A stretch of 56,717 nt of DNA from Virgibacillus aidingensis (GTDB lineage Bacteria; Bacillota; Bacilli; Bacillales; Amphibacillaceae). The stretch spans positions 9,324 to 66,040 of the forward strand of contig NZ_WIXN01000024.1 of assembly GCF_010994035.1 (NCBI RefSeq), read 5' to 3'. Each line of letters starts with the position of its first letter. The first letter of the stretch is position 1. Position numbers and translations under genes: made by a program. Below are positions 1 through 9,507 of this stretch, piece after piece. The notes under the pieces are model-generated. The model was not told the origin of the DNA and searched no databases. It saw only the letters and a list, made by a program, of their open reading frames with translations.

Positions 1-260
1 GAAAAAGACTCCATTCGTCCACTCATCAGAGGGATGAGGCAACGAATGCGGAGAAAAAGACTCCATTCGTCCACTCATCAGAGGGGTGAAGCAACGAATG
101 CGGAGAAAAAGACTCCATTCGTCCACTCATCAGAGGGATGAAGCAACGAATGCGGAGAAAAACACACCATTCATTCACTCATCAGGGGGATGAGGCAACG
201 AATGCGGGGAAAAACGCACCATTCATTCACTCATCAGGGGAATGAGGCAACGAACAAACA
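1..260 (-). repeat. 52-bp tandem repeat array (family B, copy 1)
   Basis: Five consecutive 52-bp units start at 1, 53, 105, 157 and 209, and the array runs off the left edge. Each unit contains ACTCATCA..TGAGGCAACGAATG. Read on the minus strand it matches the array at 38122-38880 (core GATGAGTGGACGAATG), so the two are the same family in opposite orientation. Each unit can fold into a hairpin with arms CATTCGTTGCCTCAT and ATGAGTGGACGAATG, which pair except for a 2x2 internal loop and one G-U. Because 52 is not a multiple of 3, no reading frame is preserved, so the array is not coding. Confidence 0.93.
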
Positions 261-370
261 AGAAAATTGCATACAGGCCGCATGCACGATATTTACAGAT
301 TTGAATGGGAAATAGGGTTTGCAGAGCAATAAATATAAATTTGGAGCACATTTTAAGCTGGGAGGTGTTC

Positions 371-1039
371 ATGGTGAAAAAAGTGTTCATGATAGTTATA
401 CTTTTAGCTATGTTTGGCTGGGCGGTTTACGAATTTGTTTTTCAGTCCAATGATTTTGTGGCACAGGAAGAAGCTGAGCGTGAAAATAATGACATCGAAA
501 TCGATGTAGACCTGAGTGATGATAAAACAAACAATGCCCGGGAGGAAGAAGCGGCAGCAGAGCAGGCAGAGGAAGAAGCCGATGAAGAAAGTGATGAAAC
601 GACAGAAGGCAGTGAAGTTGGACTTGAAGTCGGGAATAAGGCTCCTGATTTTCAGCTGAATACATTAAATGGAGGAGAAGCAAAACTTTCGGATTACCAA
701 GGCAGCCGGGTAATGATTAATTTCTGGGCAACCTGGTGTCCCCCATGCCGTGCAGAAATGCCGGATATGGAACGGTTTTATCAGGATACAGATATTGAAA
801 TTCTTGCAGTGAATCTAACGGAAACAGAACCTCATACGGACCAAGTGCAACAGTTTGTCGATGAGTATGAATTAACTTTTCCTATTTTACTGGATGAAGT
901 AATTGAAGTGGCAACAACCTATGCGATACAGCCCATCCCGACATCCTTTATGGTTGATGCGGACGGGATTATTCAATTTAAAACGTTTGGTCCGTTGACT
1001 TATGACAAAATGATCGAAGTGTATGAAGATATGGAATGA
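371..1039 (+). CDS. Membrane-anchored thioredoxin-like thiol-disulfide oxidoreductase (TlpA/ResA type)
   Basis: Predicted to reduce or exchange disulfides in extracytoplasmic proteins, as ResA and StoA do in cytochrome c maturation and sporulation. Residues 5-24 form one membrane anchor. Residues 32-82 are a very acidic Glu/Asp-rich linker. The redoxin domain follows from about residue 86, with the active site WCPPC (Cys123, Cys126) and a later Pro-Thr-Ser segment (IPTSF) typical of the cis-Pro loop. The ATG at 371 follows GGGAGGTG; a GTG three bases later is also possible. An upstream in-frame start at 305 lacks a ribosome site. It is followed after 36 bp by a two-component system, so the three genes are probably one operon. 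The substrate is unknown. Confidence 0.85.
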   Translation: MVKKVFMIVILLAMFGWAVYEFVFQSNDFVAQEEAERENNDIEIDVDLSDDKTNNAREEEAAAEQAEEEADEESDETTEGSEVGLEVGNKAPDFQLNTLNGGEAKLSDYQGSRVMINFWATWCPPCRAEMPDMERFYQDTDIEILAVNLTETEPHTDQVQQFVDEYELTFPILLDEVIEVATTYAIQPIPTSFMVDADGIIQFKTFGPLTYDKMIEVYEDME

Positions 1040-1075
1040 TGCCTTGTGTTAGGATAAGAGTAAGAGGTGAACACG

Positions 1076-1759
1076 ATGGATCAAACAATATTAATTGTGG
1101 AAGATGATAAAATGATCCGCGAGCTTGTCAGCATCTATTTGGAAAAGGCAGGCTACGATGTTGTCGAAGCTGCTGATGGAGAAGAAGCAAAAGAAGTTTT
1201 TATGGCAAACCATCCATGCATGGTGGTTCTTGATTTAATGCTGCCGAAATTATCGGGCGAGGAATTCTGTACCTGGGTTCGGGAACAGGAACGAAATGAA
1301 GTCTCCATCATTATGCTGTCTGCCAAGGCACGTACAGAGGATAAAATCAATGGGTTAAAGATCGGTGCTGATGATTACATCGTAAAGCCGTTTCATCCGG
1401 AAGAGCTTGTAGCACATGTGGAGGCTGTTTTGCGCCGCACAGGACAGTATTGTCAAAAAATCACCTACAATGGGCTGTGTATTAAACCGAGAAAAGGCGA
1501 AGTGTTGCTTTTTGATAAAAAACTGAAGCTGACGAAGCACGAGTTCAATCTTCTTTATCATTTCATGGAAAATCCAAATATAGTCATAACAAGGGAAGCA
1601 CTTCTCGAACAATTATATCCCTATGCCGATAAAATGGTCATGGATCGTACCATTGACGCACATATTAAAAAGCTGCGTGGGAAAATAGAGAGAAATCCTG
1701 CCTCTCCAAGCCGGATAAAAACAGTGCGGGGAATGGGGTATACATTTGTTGCTGAATAA
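1076..1759 (+). CDS. OmpR-family response regulator
   Basis: DNA-binding response regulator of 227 residues. The receiver domain (about 1-120) has the acidic pair Asp10-Asp11, phosphoacceptor Asp53 (VVLDLMLP) and the conserved Lys in DDYIVKPF. The C-terminal winged helix (about 130-225) ends in the typical VRGMGYTF. The ATG at 1076 is preferred because AAGAGGTG lies just upstream; a GTG at 1067 sits inside that ribosome site. The gene overlaps the following histidine kinase by 14 bp, showing translational coupling. Its target genes cannot be read from the sequence, although the thioredoxin-like gene upstream is a plausible member of the same unit. Confidence 0.93.
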   Translation: MDQTILIVEDDKMIRELVSIYLEKAGYDVVEAADGEEAKEVFMANHPCMVVLDLMLPKLSGEEFCTWVREQERNEVSIIMLSAKARTEDKINGLKIGADDYIVKPFHPEELVAHVEAVLRRTGQYCQKITYNGLCIKPRKGEVLLFDKKLKLTKHEFNLLYHFMENPNIVITREALLEQLYPYADKMVMDRTIDAHIKKLRGKIERNPASPSRIKTVRGMGYTFVAE

Positions 1760-2855
1760 TAATAACAGGACTTCCCTGCTTCCAAAACGGTTTCTGTTTC
1801 GACTGACATTTATTAATGTCATCGTAATTGCTTCTTTTATCGCATTAAGCAGCTGGGCCATTTATAATACAGCCTGCATGCTGCATGATAATCTGACAGC
1901 CGTAAGCAGCCAGTCACAGTTTGAATCGACACTTTTTCAGTATTTATGGATCTTTAGCATATCCGCTATCGTTGTTGGAAGTATGATTCATTTTTATTTA
2001 ACAAAAAAACTGCTGCACCCGCTTAGGGAATTAATCGCATCTACCAAAATAATAAAACGGGGGGAATATCCCAAACCCATAAAAATAGAATCCGAGGATG
2101 AGATTGGTCAGCTGATCGGTCACTTTAATGATTTGGTATCCCAGTTGAAAGCCAATGAAGCACACAGACACAAGCTTGTTTCGGATCTTTCCCATGAATT
2201 CCGTACGCCTTTATCCAATTTAAATGGATACTTAAGCGCATTGAGTAAGGGTGTTATTGAAGGGGACAAAGAATTGTACCAATCACTCCATAATGAATCC
2301 GAGCGGCTTGTAAAATTGGTAGAGCAGATGGAACAATTGAAGGAATGGGATTTTGTATCAAAACAGAATTTTTCCGAAAAAGAAACTGTTGATATGCAGC
2401 GATTGACTAATCAATGTGTACAGATGTTTCAGAGAACATTAAAGGAGCAGGGGATCATAACAGAGGTACACGTGGAATCCGGTCTGATAAATACAAACAA
2501 CGGGGGAATCTCCCAGGTGATCAGCAATTTACTTGATAATGCGATTCGTTACTATGAGGGGGAAGATCCGATAAAGATAACTGGAAGGGCGATGAATACG
2601 GAATATTTATTTCGTATTGCCGGTCCTGGTAAAAGTATTCCAGTTGCGGAACAGGATAGAATTTTTGAACGATTTTACCGTATCGATCCGTCCCGATCCA
2701 AAGAATCAGGTGGTTCAGGACTTGGTCTTGCCATCTCAAAGGAAATAATTGAGCATCATAACGGTAAAATTGGAATTACCTCTGATGGCAATCACCATAC
2801 TTTTTGGTTTACATTGCCAATTTTAGGAGAATATTCATCTTCTCACATGGGTTAG
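1746..2855 (+). CDS. Sensor histidine kinase with HAMP domain
   Basis: Partner kinase of the upstream response regulator, 369 residues. Two membrane segments (about 19-40 and 65-86) enclose a short extracellular loop of about 25 residues, too small for a classical ligand domain. A HAMP linker follows (about 87-138), then HisKA with phosphoacceptor His150 in DLSHEFRTP, and HATPase_c with N-box NLLDNAIRYY and G-boxes ending in GGSGLGLAIS. The start is a TTG inside the end of the regulator gene; no later in-frame start keeps the first membrane segment. The small sensor loop suggests it senses the membrane or a partner protein. The signal is unknown. Confidence 0.9.
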   Translation: MLLNNNNRTSLLPKRFLFRLTFINVIVIASFIALSSWAIYNTACMLHDNLTAVSSQSQFESTLFQYLWIFSISAIVVGSMIHFYLTKKLLHPLRELIASTKIIKRGEYPKPIKIESEDEIGQLIGHFNDLVSQLKANEAHRHKLVSDLSHEFRTPLSNLNGYLSALSKGVIEGDKELYQSLHNESERLVKLVEQMEQLKEWDFVSKQNFSEKETVDMQRLTNQCVQMFQRTLKEQGIITEVHVESGLINTNNGGISQVISNLLDNAIRYYEGEDPIKITGRAMNTEYLFRIAGPGKSIPVAEQDRIFERFYRIDPSRSKESGGSGLGLAISKEIIEHHNGKIGITSDGNHHTFWFTLPILGEYSSSHMG

Positions 2856-2926
2856 ATGAATTTTATAGAGAATATGTATGTCTGAAAATATTTTCAGTTG
2901 ACTCATTTAGTTATCATTAAAAGATG

Positions 2927-2962
2927 GAGCCTGCTTTTGAAGAAATCAATCAGAACAGGCTC
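2927..2962. terminator. Possible bidirectional hairpin between convergent genes
   Basis: A 7-bp inverted repeat, GAGCCTG (2927-2933) and CAGGCTC (2956-2962), lies between the histidine kinase and the convergent lipoprotein gene. The loop is long (22 nt) and there is only a weak T-run on either side, so it is a poor intrinsic terminator. Nothing better is present in 2856-3039. Confidence 0.35.
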
Positions 2963-3039
2963 TTAAAAAATTTCAATTCCTTATCGGCACTTACCTGGAT
3001 ACTGCACTTAAATACACCTTATGAATGAATTGACGAGGC

Positions 3040-4734
3040 TTACTCCACTAACTCCACTGTATTCCCATCAACAGGCACGCGGTACCCTACCGGTGTCATG
3101 CTTGTTGTTGCCTTTGTATAATACAAATACTCATCAACGATATGCATGACAGTAACTTCACCCTCGTCTAACTTGTCGTTTTCACCCGTATCCGCATTAT
3201 ACCTGTACAGACTGCTGTCATCCTCTATATTTCGGTAAAAAATAAGATTGCCGTCTGCGTTAAACCCTTGGCTGCCTGCTTCTGTCAATTGATCGGTTTG
3301 TCCATTATCCAGGCTTAATCGGTAGATATAATCATCATTTGAACTTTCATAATAAAGCCAGCCGTCTGAAACGGAGAAGGACTTAGCCTGAATTCCTCCA
3401 TACATAACAGGTTCCGTCTCTATATCATGCAGATCGAGATATGATATGTTTCCGGAATATTCCGTTTGGAAAAATAAATATCCTTGGGATACAGCGAATT
3501 GAAAGGCATCATCCAATAACCGTTCTTGTTCCGTTAGATCAGTACGGATCCGATATACTGGTGTTTCTCCCGTAGGTGTATCTGTAACGGCGGTAAAATA
3601 AATCCAGTCATCAACGACGACTAAGTTTTCAGTGAATGTATCGGTGATTTGTTTCCGCTCTGATCCGTCCGTTTTCATCTTGTAGACTTTATTTTCCTGA
3701 TTTCTATCAATAAAGAAAAGCCACTCGTCCATCACATTTATGTGGGATACATCATTCTCCAGCAGCTGCTGCCTTTCACTGCCATCCGGTTTTTGCTTTA
3801 TTAAACCTTCCCCGTTTAAGGAAAAGTAAATCCATTCACCATCCGTTGCCCAATTCCCGCCATTCATTAAATTAGCGCTGGAATTACCGGGGTTTTCATC
3901 TATCACTTCCGGAACATGTTCCTCCTTTGCTTTTTCCCGTTCTGCTTCAAGGATTTCCATATGTTCCTCGAAAGTCACTGCTTCTTCTATTTCTTCTTCC
4001 GGGATTGGAACATCTTCCAATCCATTATAGTTGGAAAAGGACATTTCAATTGATTCAGATAATTGAACAGGGCTGCCCGAATCAGCAAAATCATAATCCA
4101 GTATAAAATCCATCGTCATTTCCTGCACGTGGAAATTTTCCCGATTCACGGTGAGACCGACATGCAAATCGACGATGTCACTATGCTCCAGATAAAGGTC
4201 GCTGATCGATTGTTCCATTGGATCCGTTATGACAAAATAAGGGTATAATGAAGAGAAAAAGGCATGATCCTCTTCCTGTTCGACTGAATACTCATAGGTG
4301 TAATCATTTTCATTTTCTGTAACCTGTAGTTGGTCAAACCTGGAATGAAGTGCTTCTACCCCTTGAAGTAAATGGTCAGGCTGCTCATCGTTCCCTGTTC
4401 TAAATAAGAAGTCAGGTGCTGTGAAATCTTCATAATAAATCATGTCGTCTATATAATACGATTTCATTTCTCTCGATGTTCCCAACAATTCAACGTCTCG
4501 TTGGATTGAAGCATGGAACGGAGCAACAATAGTTTCCCCTTGTATGTCCAATACAATTTTATTTTCAAACCCATCTATCTGCTCAGCGTTAATCTCAAAA
4601 GAATAACTCTCCACATCGCTCATTTCTTCCATCATTCGCTCCATTATTTCCTTATGTGACAATTTTTCCTCTATATTCGTACACCCCGTAAGGAATAGAA
4701 TTGCTGCCATCATCATCCACCATGTTACTCTCAT
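3040..4734 (-). CDS. Lipoprotein with C-terminal DUF5050-like propeller repeats
   Basis: A 564-residue predicted lipoprotein. The signal peptide ends in a lipobox LTGC (Cys18), so it should be anchored on the outer face of the membrane. Residues about 25-270 resemble the LolA/LppX-like fold of DUF6612-type lipoproteins. After an acidic Glu-rich linker, residues about 290-560 contain repeated segments such as WIYFSLNGEGLIKQKPDGSE, characteristic of the DUF5050 beta-propeller family. The ATG is preceded by GAGAGGG with 7-bp spacing. It stands alone on the minus strand, convergent with the kinase and divergent from the MoxR operon. The function of the family is not established; a binding or sensing role at the cell surface is only a guess. 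Confidence 0.78.
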   Translation of the reverse strand: MRVTWWMMMAAILFLTGCTNIEEKLSHKEIMERMMEEMSDVESYSFEINAEQIDGFENKIVLDIQGETIVAPFHASIQRDVELLGTSREMKSYYIDDMIYYEDFTAPDFLFRTGNDEQPDHLLQGVEALHSRFDQLQVTENENDYTYEYSVEQEEDHAFFSSLYPYFVITDPMEQSISDLYLEHSDIVDLHVGLTVNRENFHVQEMTMDFILDYDFADSGSPVQLSESIEMSFSNYNGLEDVPIPEEEIEEAVTFEEHMEILEAEREKAKEEHVPEVIDENPGNSSANLMNGGNWATDGEWIYFSLNGEGLIKQKPDGSERQQLLENDVSHINVMDEWLFFIDRNQENKVYKMKTDGSERKQITDTFTENLVVVDDWIYFTAVTDTPTGETPVYRIRTDLTEQERLLDDAFQFAVSQGYLFFQTEYSGNISYLDLHDIETEPVMYGGIQAKSFSVSDGWLYYESSNDDYIYRLSLDNGQTDQLTEAGSQGFNADGNLIFYRNIEDDSSLYRYNADTGENDKLDEGEVTVMHIVDEYLYYTKATTSMTPVGYRVPVDGNTVELVE

Positions 4735-5075
4735 TCAATTTCCCTCTCAGCTTATCTGTTACCATGAAATCATTCTAACATAGGTTTAAGGTGCCTGACA
4801 CTCCCCGGATTTTGTCAAATTATGTCGAAATTGTTCCAGGATAATACGAACATTTCCAGGCACCGTTCGTATTAACCCAGAGTATATTTCCGCCCCAAAC
4901 CGTCTACAATAAATAAGGATTCAGAATTTATGGATACTTTAATTTATACGCTTTTTTTAGTATTATGATAGTGTATGCATAAATAAAATGATAACCGGGT
5001 ACTGACTAAGTCAGCCCGATTGATGATAAATTATAGCGTATTCACTGAGAACCGCCGGAGAGGGGCTTAAATATA
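4735..5075. other. Divergent intergenic region
   Basis: 341 bp between the minus-strand lipoprotein gene and the plus-strand MoxR operon. It must hold promoters for both, but I see no strong sigma-A match. AT-rich stretches near 4961-4969 (TATTATGAT) could be a -10 for the MoxR operon. The only distinct structure is the paired inverted repeat at 4790-4873, listed separately. Confidence 0.4.
4790..4873. repeat. REP-like palindromic element with two inverted repeats
   Basis: GGTGCCTG (4790-4797) pairs with CAGGCACC (4858-4865). A second perfect 9-bp inverted repeat, AATACGAAC (4843-4851) and GTTCGTATT (4865-4873), overlaps its right end. From memory, GGTGCCTGACAC-type palindromes recur between genes in many Bacillaceae genomes and are compared with REP elements. 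Only this copy was noticed here. It could alternatively be an operator in the divergent promoter region. Confidence 0.5.
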
Positions 5076-6035
5076 ATGGAGGAAACGGTTACGTACAATA
5101 GGAAGGTAGAAAAAGTACTTGCAAATATAAATAAAGTAATGATAGGCAAAGAGGATGCCGCAACACTCAGTCTTGTCGCCTTGCTGGCCCAGGGACATGT
5201 GCTGCTCGAAGATGTGCCTGGTGTGGGAAAAACAATGCTTGTCAAAACACTTGCAAAATCACTGGATTGTGATTTTAAAAGAATACAGTTCACACCTGAC
5301 CTGCTACCGTCGGATGTGACTGGGGTTTCCATATATAATCCGCAAAAAATGGAATTTGAATTTCGCGGAGGTCCTATACTGGGAAACATTATACTTGCTG
5401 ATGAAATTAATAGAACATCCCCAAAAACACAATCCTCCCTTTTGGAAGGAATGGAAGAAAAAAATGTAACGGTTGATGGAAAAACAATTCCGCTCAGTCA
5501 GCCTTTTTTTGTGATGGCCACACAAAATCCAATAGAATATGAAGGAACCTATCCTTTGCCTGAAGCACAGCTGGACAGGTTTATCCTGAAGCTGAGAATG
5601 GGGTATCCTTCTTTTATGGAAGAGTTGGAGATGCTCGAAATCACTTCGAAAGACCACCCGATTGAAACAATCGATGCGGTGATGACAAGAGAGGAACTGA
5701 TCGGTGTACAGGAAGAAGTAAAAGAAGTATATATTGATAAGAATGTGCAGCACTATATTATTAATCTCGTATCCGGAACAAGGTCCCACCCTTCTATTTA
5801 TCTCGGTGTAAGTCCGAGGGGATCGATTGCCTTAATGAAGGCGGCTAAAGCCTATGCCTATATTCTCGGCCGGGATTATGTATTGCCGGATGATGTGAAA
5901 TTCCTGGCGCCATTTGTATTAACCCACCGGATTATTTTAACCAATGAAGCGAAATATGATGGTTTAACAGCTGAAGAACTGATTGATTCTATCGTGAACA
6001 AGACGCATATTCCAATTCGAAAGGAATTTCATTGA
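5076..6035 (+). CDS. yeaC: MoxR-type AAA+ ATPase
   Basis: A 319-residue AAA+ ATPase of the MoxR family, which typically acts as a chaperone for VWA or DUF58 partner proteins. Walker A is GVGKT at 49-53 and Walker B is IILADE at 105-110 followed by INRTSPKTQ; arginine-finger and sensor regions follow, with the helical lid in the C-terminal third. A GGAGAGGGG ribosome site lies 10 bp before the ATG. It is the first gene of a three-gene overlapping operon (MoxR, DUF58, transglutaminase), the same order as yeaC-yeaD-yebA of B. subtilis. The client is unknown; a role in envelope protein maturation is inferred from the neighbours. Confidence 0.93.
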   Translation: MEETVTYNRKVEKVLANINKVMIGKEDAATLSLVALLAQGHVLLEDVPGVGKTMLVKTLAKSLDCDFKRIQFTPDLLPSDVTGVSIYNPQKMEFEFRGGPILGNIILADEINRTSPKTQSSLLEGMEEKNVTVDGKTIPLSQPFFVMATQNPIEYEGTYPLPEAQLDRFILKLRMGYPSFMEELEMLEITSKDHPIETIDAVMTREELIGVQEEVKEVYIDKNVQHYIINLVSGTRSHPSIYLGVSPRGSIALMKAAKAYAYILGRDYVLPDDVKFLAPFVLTHRIILTNEAKYDGLTAEELIDSIVNKTHIPIRKEFH

Positions 6036-7303
6036 TGAAGGAAAGAGTAAGATTTACAGGCAACTTTGTTTTTATCCTTTTTCTATTCCTCCTTCTCTAT
6101 TCATTTGCGATGTTCCAGGGAGGGTTTGTCAGCTGGTTTCTTTTTTTCAGCTTCCTTCCGATATTCCTCTATCATATTGGACTATTGCTCTATCCGCTGA
6201 AAGAATGGCGGGTTACAAGGAAGATCTCCCGGCAAATTAACCGTGCGGGAGACAGTGTAACCATTCATGTGCACATGAAACGTAAAATACCATTTCCTTT
6301 ATATTATTGTGTTTTTGAAGAAGTTTTGCCTGAATCGCTAAAGAAGATTGACAGCAGAAAAGATAAATATCATTTTATGGATGACCCTAATCAGCTTTTT
6401 GTCAACAGACAGGTAAAGAAAATCATATTCCCTTCTGTGAGGCGTGCAGTGGAGTTTACCTATACACTGGAACAAGTGCCAAGGGGAGAACATCATTTGC
6501 AGGCAATTCGCGTTCGTACCGGAGATGTTTTTGGATTTGTGAGGAAAACACATGTTTTTGAACTTCCGGACCGTCTTATAGCCTATCCGAATGAAAGGCC
6601 TGTTCGTCTCGTGGAACAATCCGCAAACTTTGAACAGGGCTCGACTGCTTCCTATATGATCAATTTAAAAAATACAAACGTAGCTACAGGAATACGTGAA
6701 TATATGCCGGGAGATAAGTTTTCCTGGATTGACTGGAAACAGACTGCAAAGAAAAATACCGTTATGACAAAGGAGTTTGAGCAGGAAAAAAGCACGGACA
6801 TCATGCTTGTGCTTGATGGCTGTGAATATGAAGGGATGAATTACCTTGCATTTGAAGCAGCAGTAGAGATGACGGTTTCCTTCATGGAAGAAATCCGGAA
6901 ACAGTCTTCCCAGGTCGGACTTGTTACGATCGGAGAAAAAGCAGTGCATTTTCCTTTGCGGAATGAACCAGGGCAAATCAATATGGTGAAACAGCATTTA
7001 ACCCATATCCAGCCTGTCGGAAAGAAGCCTTTTTCCATGAAGCTGAAAGAAGAAGTGATGAAGATGGATAGCGGGAATATCCTTGTTATTTTCACGAATA
7101 ATTTAAATTCCGGTTTGCGCGGTGCGATTAAAAAAATGAAACAGCGTTCCAAACGGGTAATGGTTATATATATACAATCTGAAAATAAAATCAGGCAATT
7201 AAATCAGGAAAAAGCAAGAGAGCTAAAATTGGATGGCGTAAATGTGGTGACGATGAGCGAAGCAGATTTACTAAAAAATCCAATAGAGGTGAAACTCACA
7301 TGA
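6035..7303 (+). CDS. yeaD: DUF58 domain protein (MoxR partner)
   Basis: A 422-residue membrane protein with two N-terminal membrane segments (about 8-28 and 32-50), a beta-rich middle region, and a DUF58 domain whose signature is GIREYMPGDKFSWIDWKQTA. The C-terminal half has a VWA-like fold (DIMLVLDGCEYEG). DUF58 proteins are regular partners of MoxR ATPases. The ATG at 6035 overlaps the stop of the ATPase gene (TGATGA), so translation is coupled; a TTG one codon earlier is less likely. The gene overlaps the next one by 4 bp. The biochemical role of the family is not settled. Confidence 0.9.
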   Translation: MKERVRFTGNFVFILFLFLLLYSFAMFQGGFVSWFLFFSFLPIFLYHIGLLLYPLKEWRVTRKISRQINRAGDSVTIHVHMKRKIPFPLYYCVFEEVLPESLKKIDSRKDKYHFMDDPNQLFVNRQVKKIIFPSVRRAVEFTYTLEQVPRGEHHLQAIRVRTGDVFGFVRKTHVFELPDRLIAYPNERPVRLVEQSANFEQGSTASYMINLKNTNVATGIREYMPGDKFSWIDWKQTAKKNTVMTKEFEQEKSTDIMLVLDGCEYEGMNYLAFEAAVEMTVSFMEEIRKQSSQVGLVTIGEKAVHFPLRNEPGQINMVKQHLTHIQPVGKKPFSMKLKEEVMKMDSGNILVIFTNNLNSGLRGAIKKMKQRSKRVMVIYIQSENKIRQLNQEKARELKLDGVNVVTMSEADLLKNPIEVKLT

Positions 7304-9507
7304 TGCATATGGAAACAAATAAATCATTTTTATATACCTCTATTTTATATGTATGCGGATTTTTACTGTTTATGGAATGGATTTACCCGGTGAATGATAT
7401 CACAGCTACAAGCAGTATTTCCGTATTCATTATTTATGCGGTTTTTTGCTTTGTTATATCCATGTTTCAGCTGAAGTGGTGGATATCTTTTTTACTGAAA
7501 GGCTTTGGATTATTGTTTATTATTAATGGACTTTTTTTTGAAGCTGGACTTTTTTCCCGGCTTTGGTTTGAACAGGGATTTTTGGAATTCAGTTATAACC
7601 TCTCGGCAATTCTTTCACAAGATTGGAATAATCTCACACCTATGTTCAGGAGTGCATTATTTCTCATTTTAATATGGCTGATGAGCTACTTATTGCATTA
7701 TTGGTTTGTCGTTATGAAGCGCATTTTTCTATTTGTTATGCTGACTTTTATATACGTTGCTGTATTGGATACATTTACGGTTTACGATGCGGGCATGCCT
7801 ATGGTACGCACCTTTATCATTGCATTCATTGCGCTGGGGATAGCCAATTTTATGAGGGAATTAAATAGGGAAGGCATTCATTTCAGATGGGTGAAAAAAA
7901 CGCCGATATGGCTGATTCCGCTTGTGGTGACTGTTCTCTTTTCCTCTGTTATTGGGTATGCAGCACCGAAAGCGCCGCCGCAATGGCCGGATCCGGTGCC
8001 GTTCATTCAAAGTGCCGCACAGAATGCAGGCTCGGGCAATGAAGGCGGCGCAGTGCAAAAAGTTGGTTATGGCGAGGATGATACACAGCTGGGAGGTTCC
8101 TTTGTACAGGATTATACCCCTGTATTTCAGGCTGCAGCCAGTGATGAGCATTACTGGCGGATTGAAACGAAGGATGTATATACAGGTAAGGGCTGGGAAG
8201 CTTCTGATGGACCGGATTATCAGCGAATGACCGAAGGCGTCGGTCTGAATACATTTAATACCGGTTCTGATGGGGTGAATACGGAGCGGCTGGAGTCGAT
8301 CGTGGAATTTCAAGATAATGTTTCCATAGAAAAGCTGGTTTATCCATATGGACTTCAGCAAGTCTATGCAGCAGAGGCTACTTTTCACATTGATATGTTC
8401 ACAGAAGCCGTTCAGACGCAACTGAATCATGAAGTTGTTCAATTGGACCAATACACGCTTTCCTATGATAAGCCTTCCTTTTCCGTCGATAAGTTAAGGG
8501 AAGTGGAGCATGAAGAAAATCCAGTGGATGAGAGGTATACACAGATACCGGAAAACCTGCCGGATCGGGTCGCTGATTTGGCGGTTGAAATTACGGAAGA
8601 ACATGATACACAATATGATAAAGCCAAAGCGGTTGAACAGTACTTTTCATCCAACGGTTTTGAATATGAAACCACCGGCGTTCCTGTTCCTGAAGATGAT
8701 GAGGACTATGTAGACCAGTTTTTGTTTGAATCGCAAATCGGGTACTGTGATAACTTTTCCACCTCTATGGTTGTTTTGCTTCGTTCGCTGGATATTCCGG
8801 CCAGATGGGCAAAAGGCTTTACGAGTGGGGAAATGATCGAAGAAGATGTATCAAATACAGGAGATTCCTATGATGTGTATGAGGTTACGAATGCCAATGC
8901 CCATTCCTGGGTAGAGGTTTATTTTGATGGGGTTGGCTGGGTACCATTTGAACCGACACAAGGGTTTAATAACCTGTCTGATTTTCATACAGAAATGGAG
9001 AACATGGAAGGAGAACAGGAGCAGGAAAACGATCCTTTAGAGGCACCGGAAATGGAACAGCCGGAACTGCCTGAACAAACACAGGAGGAAGAAGAGGAAT
9101 CGGAAGCTGTGGCGGGAAATAATACACGTCATTTCGACTTTGCATGGTGGCATGCCGGCCTGATTATTGCCGGAATTTCTATTATCGGATTTTTGATTTA
9201 TAAAACAAGATTCCGCTGGCAAACCTATCTGCTGAAAAAGAAACTGGCACGCCATCAGAATGCGGCAGCTTACCAGGATGCCTACGCTCATTTATTAAAG
9301 CTCCTGGCTCATGCGGGGTTGAAAAGGGATCCCGGCCAGACCTTAAGGGAGTATGCGAAACGGATTGACGCGAGATATTCAACAAATGAAATGGGACAGT
9401 TAACCGCTCATTTCGAAAAAATAATTTATAAAAATGAGCTGAATGAGGAAAAAACGAGTAAACTCGCCGAAGTTTGGAAAAATTTAATAAACCGGATAAT
9501 GACTTGA
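7300..9507 (+). CDS. yebA: TgpA-like membrane transglutaminase-domain protein with DUF4129
   Basis: A 735-residue polytopic protein. The first 200 or so residues hold about six membrane segments. A large extracellular part follows, with a transglutaminase-like core: Cys483 (GYCDNFS), His535 (NAHSWVEV) and Glu551 in WVPFEPT at the position of the third catalytic residue. An acidic linker, one more membrane segment (about 612-632) and a cytoplasmic DUF4129-type tail complete it. It may be a cysteine protease, a transglutaminase or a catalytic relic; the Cys-His pair argues for activity. It is the last gene of the MoxR operon (ATGA overlap). No terminator is visible before guaA, 75 bp downstream. 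Confidence 0.9.
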   Translation: MMHMETNKSFLYTSILYVCGFLLFMEWIYPVNDITATSSISVFIIYAVFCFVISMFQLKWWISFLLKGFGLLFIINGLFFEAGLFSRLWFEQGFLEFSYNLSAILSQDWNNLTPMFRSALFLILIWLMSYLLHYWFVVMKRIFLFVMLTFIYVAVLDTFTVYDAGMPMVRTFIIAFIALGIANFMRELNREGIHFRWVKKTPIWLIPLVVTVLFSSVIGYAAPKAPPQWPDPVPFIQSAAQNAGSGNEGGAVQKVGYGEDDTQLGGSFVQDYTPVFQAAASDEHYWRIETKDVYTGKGWEASDGPDYQRMTEGVGLNTFNTGSDGVNTERLESIVEFQDNVSIEKLVYPYGLQQVYAAEATFHIDMFTEAVQTQLNHEVVQLDQYTLSYDKPSFSVDKLREVEHEENPVDERYTQIPENLPDRVADLAVEITEEHDTQYDKAKAVEQYFSSNGFEYETTGVPVPEDDEDYVDQFLFESQIGYCDNFSTSMVVLLRSLDIPARWAKGFTSGEMIEEDVSNTGDSYDVYEVTNANAHSWVEVYFDGVGWVPFEPTQGFNNLSDFHTEMENMEGEQEQENDPLEAPEMEQPELPEQTQEEEEESEAVAGNNTRHFDFAWWHAGLIIAGISIIGFLIYKTRFRWQTYLLKKKLARHQNAAAYQDAYAHLLKLLAHAGLKRDPGQTLREYAKRIDARYSTNEMGQLTAHFEKIIYKNELNEEKTSKLAEVWKNLINRIMT

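Noticed and set aside
4842-4873. PurR box pair at the 4.8-kb palindrome (CGAACATT and GTTCG)
   Set aside because: The half-sites lack the CCGAAC core and are much closer together than the 18 bp seen at pbuG and purE; the nearby genes have no purine role.
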